Source of the DNA: Paractinoplanes tereljensis
GTDB taxonomy: Bacteria; Actinomycetota; Actinomycetes; Mycobacteriales; Micromonosporaceae
DNA length: 64,000 nucleotides
Reading direction: 5' to 3'
Assembly (NCBI RefSeq): GCF_016862435.1
Contig: NZ_BOMY01000046.1
Span: 124,001 to 188,000, forward strand
The position numbers and the translations under genes are program-made. The notes below the pieces were generated by a model. That model was not told the DNA's origin. It worked only from the letters and a program-made list of their open reading frames with translations, and ran no database searches. Below are positions 45,301 to 53,432 of the stretch, piece after piece. Every line of letters starts with the position of its first letter. Within the stretch, counting starts at the first letter, position 1.

Positions 45301-47597
45301 GGACGGTCAAGGTCAGCGACATCAACTACTCCTATGACGACCGCGGCGACCTGATCGGCAGCTCCGGACCGGCCGGCACCACGTCGCAGAGCTTCTCCGG
45401 CGACGGCCATCTGATGACGCGTACGGATGCGGCCGGCGCCGCGTCGTTCACCTACGACGACGCCGGGCGGGCGCTGAGCTTCAGCGACCCGGTCACCGGG
45501 CGGACCGTGGACTACGGCTACGACACGGCCGGGCGGCTCGGCTCGGTCATCGACCGGGCGGCCAGCAAGACGGTCAAGCGGGTGCTGACCTACGACGACC
45601 TGGACCGGCTCGCCGCCGACCGGGTGGAGCAGACGGTCACCGTCGGGCTGCCGCCGCGGGTGCTGCTCGGTGACGCGTACACCTACGACGGCGACGACAA
45701 CGTCACCGGCAAGACGCATTACACGGCATCCGGGAGTACGGCCAACGCGTACACGTATGACGGTCTTGGTCGTCTTGCGACGTGGACGTCACCGACCGGA
45801 ACCGTCGACTACGACTTCGACGACGCCGGGAACCGCACCAAAGCCGGGTCGGTGACCTCGACCTACAACGAACAGAACCAGCTGACCAGCGACGGGACCA
45901 ATACCTACACCTACTCGTTGCGCGGCACGCTGGACCGGAGCACGAAGGGCGATGTCTCCTACGACGCCTTCGAGCGGCTGATCACCGACGGCTCCACCTC
46001 CTACGCGTACGACTCGCTCGACCGGGTCGCCACCCGCAACGGCATCGGCGGGTTCGCCTACGACGGCCTCACCAACGACGTGGTCGCCGACGGCTCCCGG
46101 GTGGTCAGCCGGGACACCTGGGGGCAGCCGTTCGCCGACAAGGCGGTCAGCGGCGGCACCGCCCGGATGCTGTACGCCGACGAGCACGGCGACGTGACCG
46201 GCCGCTACCTGTCGGCGAGCGCGCCGGACACCCGCAGCTACGACCCGTTCGGCCAGGTCACCGCGTCAGCCGGGGAGACCGCGGCAACCGGTTACCAGGG
46301 TTCCTGGACGGACACCGCGACCGGCTCGGTCAACATGGCGTCCCGCTGGTACGACCCGGACACCGGTTCGTTCCAGAGCCGGGACACCTGGGCGGTCGAC
46401 CCGGAGCCGGCCGGCTCCGGTAACCGGTACGCCTACGGCACCGGGGATCCGGTCGCCAACGCCGACCCGTCCGGCCACTGCCCGATCTGCGCGATCGGCG
46501 TGGAGATCGGCGTGGAACTCGTCGTGGAATGGCTGTGGCCGTCCCACGAGGGCTACGAGACCTGCGAGTGGCAGGGCCCGGGGGCCTGTCACAAGAACTC
46601 CTGGGCCAACTACCGGGGGCCCAGCGGCATGCGGCCGGACCGCAGCCGCTACAAGCACTACACCGACCCGCACGGCACCAAGGGCGGCGGCCCGACCGGC
46701 GGTGACGGTCCGGGTGGCGGTGGTGGTCCCGGCGGTGGTCCCGGCGGTGGCGGCGGTCCCGGTGGCGGCCAGCCGCGGTACACCCCGCCGCCTCCGCCGC
46801 CCCCGCCGCCGTGGGAGCCGCCGCTGTTCAAGCCGGTCAAGCCGCCGGCGCCGGGCACGCAGGTCAAGCCGCGGGTGCCGCGGATCAACATCAAGCTGCC
46901 CAAGTTCAAGATCATGGACCCCGGTCCGGGCATCACCGCGGGCATCGCGGCCCTGGTCACCACGGCCGTCGGCACAATCGAGGAGACCGGCGCCGGCCTC
47001 ACCCTGCTGGTCGGCGGCCTGCTCGTCGACTGGCTGAACCAGGTGGGCAAGCGGCCGAAGAACAACCCGCGGCTGCGCACCTGGGAGAGCGACGACGATC
47101 CGCTCTCGCAGCAGACCAAGAAGCAGCGGGACGAGTGCTTCGCCGACGGTTCGATCGGCGGCGAGGAGATCCACTACAAGGACGTGGAGCCGAGTTACGA
47201 CCCGGACGAGCCGCGCGGCCGCGCGACCGGGGCGGAGGCCTGCTACAACCCGCCGGGTCCGAAGTCGGTCGGCACCTCCGCGACCTACACACCGCCGGGC
47301 TACCAGTCGACCCCGGGCAACGAGATGGCGCGCGGTCACCTGATCGGGCGCGAGCTGGGCGGCAACGGCCAGATACCGGAGAACATCGTGCCGCTGTGGC
47401 AGCGCAAGGTGAACTCCGGTGCCATGTACCACGGTGTCGAGAAGATCGTGAACGAGTGGGCCAAGACGAACCAGGTCTACTACTCCGTGACACCCGTCTA
47501 CGGCGACCCGAAGAGCGACGTACCCACCTCGATCGAGTTCGTGGTCGCGACGCCGGGTCAGCCCGTGTTCCGAGCGACGATCAGGAATATCAAATGA
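39324..47597 (+). CDS. Giant secreted RHS/YD-repeat polymorphic toxin with C-terminal DNA/RNA nuclease
   Basis: A 2757-residue protein. Signal peptide: RRLLACALACALVVTGF with cleavage near ASA-AD. In order: DNRLRE-like domain (about 150-325), Ig-like segments (330-550), DUF6531-like RHS entry (about 556-626, PGVGNYSTVVTDAAVTTVGP), first YD repeats, an inserted LamG-like lectin domain (about 776-995, APRGYWRFGETSG), then dozens of YD repeats to about 2280. The RHS core is at about 2300-2385 (YDPDTGSFQSRDTWAVDP, DPSGH). A Gly/Pro linker (2453-2500), a short hydrophobic stretch (about 2540-2570) and a nuclease domain follow: MARGHLIGRELGGNG with H2672 as catalytic His and ENIVPLWQRK. RHS shells enclose and release C-terminal toxins. 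AGGAGATTGCC precedes the GTG start. The immunity gene overlaps by ATGA. Confidence 0.92.
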   Translation: MVTWRRLLACALACALVVTGFDNPASAADPRPARPAGAADAAPRQRTGAAPSGSHYLPAGSSDTSLPAKGGKGVRPAGAVPDRLTVPARAKPAAAAPRIKPAVTSVGAARAGFDARTSKLVAEPDAQTDLYQNADGTMTALLAASAGAITTDGDTFVMSGHGDESASPDLQVGTDDGGKQIGRAYLKFGDLATTLKNKYVNGAALTVFETWADSCTATPVTVFQVSESWSPSSLRWPGASVNRAYETRSFAHQGAASGSCAPAWESLALNADDATAWTHGKAFYGLSLRAPNEKSSAQFKRFAAAESANPPRLSVTYSAEGAAYGVDSVLLPTNTTAGNAVVKVTNQGSSTWAAGGGFKAGIVVKNGSTVVATGAKVAPSAAVAPLATGTITVPIPAVAPGTYTVELQMYDAAGASFNSAYGVPIATFPIKVNNVLPAANFEQPGSGAEVESITPTLYAEGVDPDNWPAGAKLKYDFKICSGTPEAPTNCTSSGFTGHTWTTPALKWSSTYYWWIRVHDTIGAGPYSGPLMLTTRVPQPEITSNLGGSPDTVQAPGVDPGVGNYSTVVTDAAVTTVGPDLTIARTYNSLDPRRTNAFGSGWASRVDTALAEDKVAGASTAPSAVITLPTGRQVRFGRNPDGSYAPPQGDAITLVRNDTTATWTLRDASGSRWVFDALGRLVTLIDPDGLTETLRYDTSDHVVEILNNVSNRKLSLTWTGAHVTAVRANGGPAWTYTYTGNRLTTVCGPDPAPNCTTYEYGDTSHYRSAVLNDAPRGYWRFGETSGSTAANTTARSPGDDAGTYTGVVLNADGAIGGTGEHAAVFDGVSSRVTLPSKVTTSSMSAAAELWFKTTESGTLLSYQNGQSFPGTATAWTPVLYVGVDGLLYGGFSVPKPEGPRQAVSDAVVNDGNWHHAVLSAAINRQTLYLDGVAQKIAAVGPVDHDDQIQYTVGAGQGKDWPSTNGAGFYFDGAIDELALYTQPLSALAVANHYAAATKIDVLTGVVLPQDGRRFATLTYDDAADRVRTLKDSWGRDWKLDAPFRNGGTATIALHGPYPDWTYTIDYDHGARLVSVTHNGTGQYYEYNAAGFVARITDPNNHSAMFTTDDRGNVLSEQSCRQPGACDTSYTSYYLNSADPLDPRNDKVTAEMDARSSGPTDTTYQTTYGYDATGRLVTASYPKPTGVSARPDESWDYATGSEAAEGGGTVPAGVLVKHTGVRDQVTSYTYRNTGDLAREVSPLGLNTLYAYDEQGRVSTRTTGNDGGATFGTSTYTYTPSSLVKTETGPAVKNPITGVTHQQVTTYGYDGDGNTVSVTDADATGGDPARTTLYGFDAHDRPASTRFADGTSNSTTYSADGLTVTTADAGGITWTSVYDDQRQLLTRTANGPGADPQNPTANTALTLEWRGYDPAGRLTSYSDAMGRITNYTYYDNDLLATSVRKGYHAPDGTVRDVTLDKRTYDAAGNLTQLVEDGLTTTNAYDPAGAVSRTVVDPGGAARTTDYLYDAESNVVQATATGAAQPGRSEVTGYGYGPDNQLTRTDKQPASGTVLSTVTTYDERGLPRSVRNPRVLTSDYTYDANGRPSTGTGPAVDTWVAGKQTKSVRPVTTTGYNTFGEATARKDPNGAVTSTAYDLMGRASGITQPTYSPPGGVAITPTASYEYDYQGNVTKFTDGLQRVTSSTYDPYGNQTSVTLPPVGTLPSTTTYRYDRNGEEVSATTAGGSQTLATYDEMGNPVTKTRVERQPAPTSYLITTTEYDDAGHATKVTTPQGHATKLAYDTSGLLSKVTDPTGRETSYAYDLAGRQLTSTDPAGLTTATVYDLAGRTVGGEQRRGTTVLRGTTAELDPNGNTRTATTGAGRKTTYDYDAFDRVVTQTSASEAGHDVKVQTGYDAAGHTTRYVDGNSHATDYTYNVWGLLESTIEPATTAAPDPAQRTWTFAYDKAGQSITQRLPGGVVRTATYDAQGRLTGESGTGAEVGTTDRTLGYDADGRTVKVSDINYSYDDRGDLIGSSGPAGTTSQSFSGDGHLMTRTDAAGAASFTYDDAGRALSFSDPVTGRTVDYGYDTAGRLGSVIDRAASKTVKRVLTYDDLDRLAADRVEQTVTVGLPPRVLLGDAYTYDGDDNVTGKTHYTASGSTANAYTYDGLGRLATWTSPTGTVDYDFDDAGNRTKAGSVTSTYNEQNQLTSDGTNTYTYSLRGTLDRSTKGDVSYDAFERLITDGSTSYAYDSLDRVATRNGIGGFAYDGLTNDVVADGSRVVSRDTWGQPFADKAVSGGTARMLYADEHGDVTGRYLSASAPDTRSYDPFGQVTASAGETAATGYQGSWTDTATGSVNMASRWYDPDTGSFQSRDTWAVDPEPAGSGNRYAYGTGDPVANADPSGHCPICAIGVEIGVELVVEWLWPSHEGYETCEWQGPGACHKNSWANYRGPSGMRPDRSRYKHYTDPHGTKGGGPTGGDGPGGGGGPGGGPGGGGGPGGGQPRYTPPPPPPPPPWEPPLFKPVKPPAPGTQVKPRVPRINIKLPKFKIMDPGPGITAGIAALVTTAVGTIEETGAGLTLLVGGLLVDWLNQVGKRPKNNPRLRTWESDDDPLSQQTKKQRDECFADGSIGGEEIHYKDVEPSYDPDEPRGRATGAEACYNPPGPKSVGTSATYTPPGYQSTPGNEMARGHLIGRELGGNGQIPENIVPLWQRKVNSGAMYHGVEKIVNEWAKTNQVYYSVTPVYGDPKSDVPTSIEFVVATPGQPVFRATIRNIK

Positions 47598-48643
47598 CAA
47601 CTCCCTCCGCGGCCACCGCCGCCCTGCTCGAACTGATTCGCTGGCCGGTGTCCGCGCCGGCAGCGGTCGACTGGGCGGCCGTGCAGAGCGCCACCGGCGC
47701 CCGCTATCCGGCCGAGTTCCGGGAGGTGGCCGAGGCGCTGCCACCCGGTCAGTTCCAGACCTTCCTGTCCCTGCTGCACCCGGCCGGCTTCCCGCCGGAC
47801 GAGTACGCGGACGAGATCCACGGCTATGCCCAGATGCTGGGTGAGCCGGATCTGGTGCCGTGGGCCGTGGTCGGCATGGACTACGTCATCGCCTGGCGGA
47901 TCGAGGGCGACGACCCGGACGCGTGGCCGGTCGTGGTCTGCGACAGCCGCGGCCCCGGGCGGGTGGTCCACCGGCTGTCCACGGCCGGTTTCCTCCGGGC
48001 CGTGCTGACCGTGCCCACCCCGGTCGAGGAGCTCACCTTCGTCGCCGAGGCGCAGCAGCCGCCGTCCTACGTGGCCAACGACGGCCGCACGTCCGCCCCG
48101 GCCGGTCCGGACGAGGAGCACTGGAACCGCGAGGCCGAGGGCCGCGAGCTGCTCGGCCCCGAGGACTGCGTGGACGAACTGCGTGACCTGGTCACCCCGG
48201 CCCCGATCACGATCACCGTGCCGCGCTGGTACACGGTCTGGTCGCAGGTGCAGGGCAAGATCGGCTGGCCGCCGCCGCCCGACTACAAGCACCTGATCGA
48301 GGAACTCGGCGCGATCAAGGTCGGCCCGGTGACGGTCGCCGCCCCCGGCGGGCCGGTCGACCTGGTCAAGACGTACGACAAGCTGCGCCGGCGGGTGGTC
48401 AAGCAGCGCGCCGCCGGCGGCGGTCCGGCCGGGACGGTCTGGCCGGAGCCGCGCGGCGTCATGCGCTGGGGCGATCTTGAGGGCGGCGGCCACGTCTGCT
48501 GGCTGACCTACAAGAAGCGGCCCGAGTTCTGGCCGGTCATCGTCTTCGATGCCGAGCTGAGCCGGCACCGGCTGCACATGATGTCCGCTTCCCGCTTCCT
48601 GCTCGAAGTCGCAACGAATCCAGAACACCCATGGGGAGGCTGA
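47594..48643 (+). CDS. Tandem SUKH (SMI1/KNR4) immunity protein for the RHS nuclease
   Basis: A 349-residue cytoplasmic protein that starts inside the toxin stop codon (ATGA). Two SUKH-like halves: about 25-150 (VQSATGARYPAEFREVAEAL, PWAVVGMDYVIAWRIEG, WPVVVCDS) and about 225-345 (VQGKIGWPPPPDYKHLIEEL, HVCWLTYKKRPEFWPVIVFD). SUKH proteins are the commonest immunity family beside polymorphic toxins and bind the toxin domain directly. A duplicated SUKH may clasp the nuclease from two sides or neutralise two toxins. Pairing is inferred from position. Confidence 0.82.
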   Translation: MTTPSAATAALLELIRWPVSAPAAVDWAAVQSATGARYPAEFREVAEALPPGQFQTFLSLLHPAGFPPDEYADEIHGYAQMLGEPDLVPWAVVGMDYVIAWRIEGDDPDAWPVVVCDSRGPGRVVHRLSTAGFLRAVLTVPTPVEELTFVAEAQQPPSYVANDGRTSAPAGPDEEHWNREAEGRELLGPEDCVDELRDLVTPAPITITVPRWYTVWSQVQGKIGWPPPPDYKHLIEELGAIKVGPVTVAAPGGPVDLVKTYDKLRRRVVKQRAAGGGPAGTVWPEPRGVMRWGDLEGGGHVCWLTYKKRPEFWPVIVFDAELSRHRLHMMSASRFLLEVATNPEHPWGG

Positions 48644-48647
48644 AACT

Positions 48648-51600
48648 TTGAGAACAACACGGGGGATAGCAGCGGCGGCACTGGCCGCCGCACTGGCCGT
48701 GGTGGGCCTGGCCGGGCCCGCCTCGGCGGATCCAGCAAATCCGGCCGACTCGCCGTCCTATGTCCAGCCCGACGTTCCGCGCACGCTCGATGTCGGGCTG
48801 TTGCCGGCCATCGGTGACAAGCGCTTCGCCCGCACCAAGACCCCCGCACGCGACAAGTCCGGCCGTACCTTCGTCTATGTCGAGGGAACGACGGCAGCCG
48901 CCGCCGAAGCGGCGGTGAAGAAGGCCGGCGGCAAGGTCCTGCAGACCCGCGGCAAGCGGGTCCGCGCCGCGGTTCCCGGCGGCAAACTGGTCACCCTGGC
49001 CAAGCAGTCCGGGGTCGCCGCCGTCCGGCAGCCCGACAAGGCCTTCCCGCTCGCGGTGACCTCCGAGGGTGTCGAGACCTCCGGCGCGGGCGCGTGGATC
49101 CGCGGCGGCCAGACCGGCGCCGGCGTCAAGGTCGGCATCGTCGACATCGGCTTCGACGGTCTCTCCGACGCGCAGGACGCGGGTGAGCTCCCGGCCGGCG
49201 TCACCCTGCACGGCAACGACTGCCCGGCCGAGAACGGCTCGACCCACGGCACCGCGGTCGCCGAGGTCGTGCACGACATGGCCCCCGGTGCCGAGCTCTA
49301 CCTGGCCTGCGCCCCCGACTCGATGACGTTCGCCTCCGCCGTGGAGTGGCTGACCAGCCAGCACGTGCAGGTCATCAACGCCGCCATCGGCTTCCCCAAC
49401 ACCGGCCGCGGCGACGGCACCGGCGCGGACGGCTCGCCCGCCGCGGTGGTCAAGCAGGCCCGCCAGGCCGGTGTGCTCTGGGTCGCGGCCGCCGGAAACC
49501 AGGCCCAGCTGCACTGGTCCGGGCCGGCCGCGGACGCCAACGCCGACGGGTACGTCGAGGTCAGCGGCACTGCCGAGGGCAACGGCTTCACCGTTCCGCC
49601 GGGCGGCACCGCGACCGTGAGCCTGCGCTGGGACGCCTGGCCCACCACCCGGCAGGACCTCGACCTGATGGTGCTGTCGGCCAACCGGGTGCCGACCGGC
49701 TCGGGCGACACCGCGATCGTCGGCCAGTCGACCAACCCGCAGTCGACCGCGGCCGCCCCGCTGCCCCCGACCGAGCAGGTCACCATCACCAACACGTCCG
49801 GCGGGTCGCAGACCTACTGGATCTACGTCGCCGCCAAGGCGCCGTACGCGTCGACCAAGGCCGACGTGTTCGTGATGGGCGACGCCATCAGCCTGTCCTA
49901 CCCGATCGCGGCGGGCAGTGTCCTGGAGCCGGCCACCTCGCCGTACGCCCTGGCCGTCGGGGCCAGCGCGATCGGCAGCGGCCGGGTCGACGACTACAGC
50001 TCGCAGGGCCCGACCGTGGACGGCCGCACCAAGCCGGACATCACCGGGCAGTCCGGCGTCTCCACCTACACCTACGGGCCGGCTCCCACGATGGCCGGCA
50101 CCTCCGCCGCGGCCGCGCACGTCACCGGGGCCGCGGCCCTGCTCCTCGGGGCCAACAGCAGCCTCGACCCGAGCCAGGTGCAGGCCATGCTGGAGGCGCG
50201 CACCAACCCGTCGAAGTTCGACAACCAGTGGGGGCACGGCCTGGTCGCGCTCGGCTCGGCCGACGACACCCAGCCCGCGGCCGGCAACGGCTTCACCCCG
50301 CTCCAGACGCCGTACCGCCTGCTCGGCACCACCTCGGCGGTCGGCAACCACCAGCGGCAGTTCACCGCCGGTGAGGTCTTCACCTTGCCGATCGCCGGCC
50401 TGCCCACCGACACCACCGCGGTCGCGATCAACATCTCGGCCCTCTCGGCCAACCGCACCAGCCTCTGGTTCTACCGGGACGTCAACACCATCGGTGACGT
50501 GCCCACCCTGGAGCTGAACGCCGACAAGCACTCCATCATGGCGATCGTGCCGCTCTCCGCCGCGCGCACCATCACCATCCGCAACGACACCGGGACGGCC
50601 GACGTCTACGTCGACCTGCTCGGCTACTTCAGCCCGACCAGCTCCGGCACGTACTTCCCGAAGGACGCCCCGGTCCGGATCCTGGACACGCACAAGACGC
50701 TGGGCGGCCACTACGCGCCGTTCGCCGCGAACGAGACCTTCACCCTGCCGGTCCGCGGCGTGGCCGGGGTGCCGGACAACGCCACCGCGGTCGCGCTCAA
50801 CCTGCGCGAGACCGACAGCAGCACGCTCGGTTACCTGCAGGTCTTCCCGCAGACGCTGCCGACCAGCACCGGAACCCTCGACACCCCGCCGAACAGCAAC
50901 CGCAGCAACGTGGTGCTGACCGGCATCGGTGACGACGGCGCCATCCGCATCCGCAACTCGGCCGGCACCGTCGCGGCCACCGTCGACGTGCTCGGCTGGT
51001 TCGCCCCGGGCAGCGGCGCGAAGTTCGTGCCACTGCCGCGCGCCACCAAGGTTCTCGACACCCGCACCGGCACCGGCACGGCCGTCGGCAAGGTCGGGCA
51101 GAACGGCGTCGTGCCGCTCTCGGTCGGCGACGTCGCCGGGGTTCCGCGCAACGTGGCGGCGCCGGTGCTGACCCTGACCGGGCTGGCCGACGGGGTCGGC
51201 GCGTTGTCGCTGAAGCCGGCCGAGCGTGGCTCCTCCGGCCTGACCGACGTGGACGGTCTGGAGGCGGCCAAGGCGGTCGAGGGTCTGGTGATCCCCCGGA
51301 CCGGTGGCAGCGGCACGCTGAAGATCCGGGCCGAGGAAGCGTCCACCCATCTGGTCGGTGCGGTCACCGGCTACTTCACCGGCGGCGCGGCCCTGGCCGA
51401 GCAGACCGGGTCGTGCGCGATCGACGCCGAGCCGGGCTTCGTCCCGCTGTTCGACGGCCGCTCGCCGCAGAGCTCGTCGTGGCGGCAGGCCGGCACCGCC
51501 GGCACCATCACCAGCACCAACTGCGAGCTCAGCTCCAGCCCGAACGACGCCTTCCTGTGGTACCCGATCGAGCACCTGGCGTCGGAGTACACACTTCGAC

Positions 51601-53432
51601 TGGACTACAAGACCACCTCCGACTCGTCCGACTCGGGCATCATGCTGGGCTTCGGCGCTCCGCCCAGCGGCACGCTCTCCGCTGCCGGCGGATACGAGGT
51701 GCAGATCCGGCCGGACGGTGCGGCCACCCTGGCCACCGGCGCGGTCGCGTCCAACCGGGCGCCGATCCAGTCGGCCCAGAAGCCGGCCGGTCAGTGGAAC
51801 TCCTACGAGATCGGGGTCAGCGGGAAGCGGATCACGGTCACCCTCAACGAGGTCGTGGTCAACGACTTCCTGGCCACCGCGGCCGGCAAGATGCTCGACC
51901 CGGCGTACATCGGGCTGCAGGGCAGTGCCGTCGGCAACGTGGTGACCTTCCGCGACGTGCGGGTGCGGGCCGACAAGCCGGTCGCGCGTTTCGGCACGAT
52001 CACCGGCAACGGTGGCCAGTGCATCGACGTGGTCAACGCCGCCCGGGCCCGGACCGCCCCGCTGCAGTCGATCGCGTGCAAGGGCAATGACGCCCAGCTG
52101 TTCACCGTGCCCGGGGACGGCACCATCCGGATCTTCGGGCTCTGCCTGGACGCCAACGGCCCGGTGCGCAGCGGCACGCTGCGGTTCATCTACACCTACA
52201 CCTGTAACGGCACCAACCAGCAGCAGTGGGTGCCCCGGCCGGACGGCACGCTCTTCAGTCCCGCGCAGAACGGCTGCCTGGACATGCCGCTGACCGGCAC
52301 GCCGCTGCAGCTGTACACCGGGGGCTGCCACGGCCTCACCAACCAGCAGTGGCAACTGCCCACCAAGCAGGCCCGGACCGGTCCGATGCTGCTGACCGGT
52401 TACCCCGGCCTGTGCGTCGACGTGACCAACCAGAACGCCGCCGTCGCGGCGCAGATCCAGGCGGCAGCCTGCGTCGCCGACATCGGCAGCCAGCAGTGGA
52501 CCTTCCCGGGCGACGGCACGGCCCGGGCGTACGGCTACTGCCTGGACACGGCCGGCCCGGTCCGCACCGGTACGTACAAGTACGCGCAGCTGTCCGCGTG
52601 CAGCGGGGCCGCGTCTCAACAGTGGACGCTCCGGCGCGGTGACGCCCTCTACAACCCGGCCCTGAACTGGTGCCTGGACGGCTATGCATTGGCCGCGGCC
52701 GGCGGCCGGATCGAGACGTATCCCTGCAACGGCGGAATCAACCAGCGGTTCTCCATTCCGGCGCTCGGTCAGGGCGACGGCACGAACCGGTCGACCGCCG
52801 CCAAACTGGTCGCGTCGTGGTCGATGAACGAGAACAACGGCACGACCACGGCCGACGACTCCGCCTACGCCCGGCCGGCCACCCTGAGCGGGGCGACCTG
52901 GACGACCGGGCACACCGGCTCCGGGCTCAACTTCAACGGCACCACGGCGTACGCGTCGGCCACCTCGACCGCCCTGCAGACCGACCGGTCGTTCACGGTC
53001 GCCGGCTGGGCCAAACTGAGCGATGCGAGCACGACCCGCACGGTCGTCGCCCAGGACGGCACCGACCGTACCCCGTTCGCGCTGCTCTACTACCCGACCA
53101 GCGACGAGTGGGAATTCGGGGTGACCAACCTGTCGACCTCGGGTTCCTACGTCCGGGTCGGCGCCGGCGCCGGCAGCATGACGCTGAACCGCTGGACCCA
53201 TCTGGTCGGCGTCTACGACCACGAGGCCGGGACCGCCACGCTGTACGTGGACGGCGTCAAGAAGAGCTCGGTGCTGGTCGGCAACCTGTGGCTGGCGCCC
53301 GGCGCCACCGCGATCGGCCGCACCTGGTGGAACGCCGCCCAGGCCAACTTCTGGGCCGGTGGCATCGACGATGTCCGGCTCTACCAGGGAATCCTCACCC
53401 AGGATCAGATCACGGCACTGAGCCGCAGCTGA
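48648..53432 (+). CDS. Secreted multidomain subtilase with lectin and LamG modules
   Basis: A 1594-residue protein. A TTG start at 48648 is supported by GGGGAGG eight bases upstream, at the end of the immunity gene. Signal peptide: IAAAALAAALAVVGLAGPASA. The S8 domain (about 150-530) has D166 (GIVDIGFDG), H200 (THGTAVAEV) and S486 (AGTSAAAAHVTGAAALLL), all intact, with a beta-sandwich insert near 300-420. Three repeats of about 120 residues follow (PVRILDTHKTLGG, TKVLDTRTGTGTAVG). Next come a DUF1080-like glycan-binding/hydrolase fold (about 928-1110), ricin-B trefoil lectin repeats (1115-1378, QQQWVPRPDG) and a LamG domain (1385-1594). In the same operon as toxin and immunity; it may process the toxin or act on cell-wall targets. 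Confidence 0.9.
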   Translation: MRTTRGIAAAALAAALAVVGLAGPASADPANPADSPSYVQPDVPRTLDVGLLPAIGDKRFARTKTPARDKSGRTFVYVEGTTAAAAEAAVKKAGGKVLQTRGKRVRAAVPGGKLVTLAKQSGVAAVRQPDKAFPLAVTSEGVETSGAGAWIRGGQTGAGVKVGIVDIGFDGLSDAQDAGELPAGVTLHGNDCPAENGSTHGTAVAEVVHDMAPGAELYLACAPDSMTFASAVEWLTSQHVQVINAAIGFPNTGRGDGTGADGSPAAVVKQARQAGVLWVAAAGNQAQLHWSGPAADANADGYVEVSGTAEGNGFTVPPGGTATVSLRWDAWPTTRQDLDLMVLSANRVPTGSGDTAIVGQSTNPQSTAAAPLPPTEQVTITNTSGGSQTYWIYVAAKAPYASTKADVFVMGDAISLSYPIAAGSVLEPATSPYALAVGASAIGSGRVDDYSSQGPTVDGRTKPDITGQSGVSTYTYGPAPTMAGTSAAAAHVTGAAALLLGANSSLDPSQVQAMLEARTNPSKFDNQWGHGLVALGSADDTQPAAGNGFTPLQTPYRLLGTTSAVGNHQRQFTAGEVFTLPIAGLPTDTTAVAINISALSANRTSLWFYRDVNTIGDVPTLELNADKHSIMAIVPLSAARTITIRNDTGTADVYVDLLGYFSPTSSGTYFPKDAPVRILDTHKTLGGHYAPFAANETFTLPVRGVAGVPDNATAVALNLRETDSSTLGYLQVFPQTLPTSTGTLDTPPNSNRSNVVLTGIGDDGAIRIRNSAGTVAATVDVLGWFAPGSGAKFVPLPRATKVLDTRTGTGTAVGKVGQNGVVPLSVGDVAGVPRNVAAPVLTLTGLADGVGALSLKPAERGSSGLTDVDGLEAAKAVEGLVIPRTGGSGTLKIRAEEASTHLVGAVTGYFTGGAALAEQTGSCAIDAEPGFVPLFDGRSPQSSSWRQAGTAGTITSTNCELSSSPNDAFLWYPIEHLASEYTLRLDYKTTSDSSDSGIMLGFGAPPSGTLSAAGGYEVQIRPDGAATLATGAVASNRAPIQSAQKPAGQWNSYEIGVSGKRITVTLNEVVVNDFLATAAGKMLDPAYIGLQGSAVGNVVTFRDVRVRADKPVARFGTITGNGGQCIDVVNAARARTAPLQSIACKGNDAQLFTVPGDGTIRIFGLCLDANGPVRSGTLRFIYTYTCNGTNQQQWVPRPDGTLFSPAQNGCLDMPLTGTPLQLYTGGCHGLTNQQWQLPTKQARTGPMLLTGYPGLCVDVTNQNAAVAAQIQAAACVADIGSQQWTFPGDGTARAYGYCLDTAGPVRTGTYKYAQLSACSGAASQQWTLRRGDALYNPALNWCLDGYALAAAGGRIETYPCNGGINQRFSIPALGQGDGTNRSTAAKLVASWSMNENNGTTTADDSAYARPATLSGATWTTGHTGSGLNFNGTTAYASATSTALQTDRSFTVAGWAKLSDASTTRTVVAQDGTDRTPFALLYYPTSDEWEFGVTNLSTSGSYVRVGAGAGSMTLNRWTHLVGVYDHEAGTATLYVDGVKKSSVLVGNLWLAPGATAIGRTWWNAAQANFWAGGIDDVRLYQGILTQDQITALSRS

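Noticed and set aside
41016-45719. 1567-codon open frame on the minus strand opposite the RHS gene
   Set aside because: It is a mirror of the GC-rich, third-position-biased RHS gene: Val/Arg/Gly/Asp-rich, with no domain, no ribosome site and no signal. The plus-strand frame has clear YD repeats and an RHS core.
41600-46300. Repetitive sequence in the RHS gene considered as a DNA repeat array
   Set aside because: The periodicity is at the protein level (YD repeats with diverged codons), not exact DNA repeats, and no spacer-repeat structure as in CRISPR is present.
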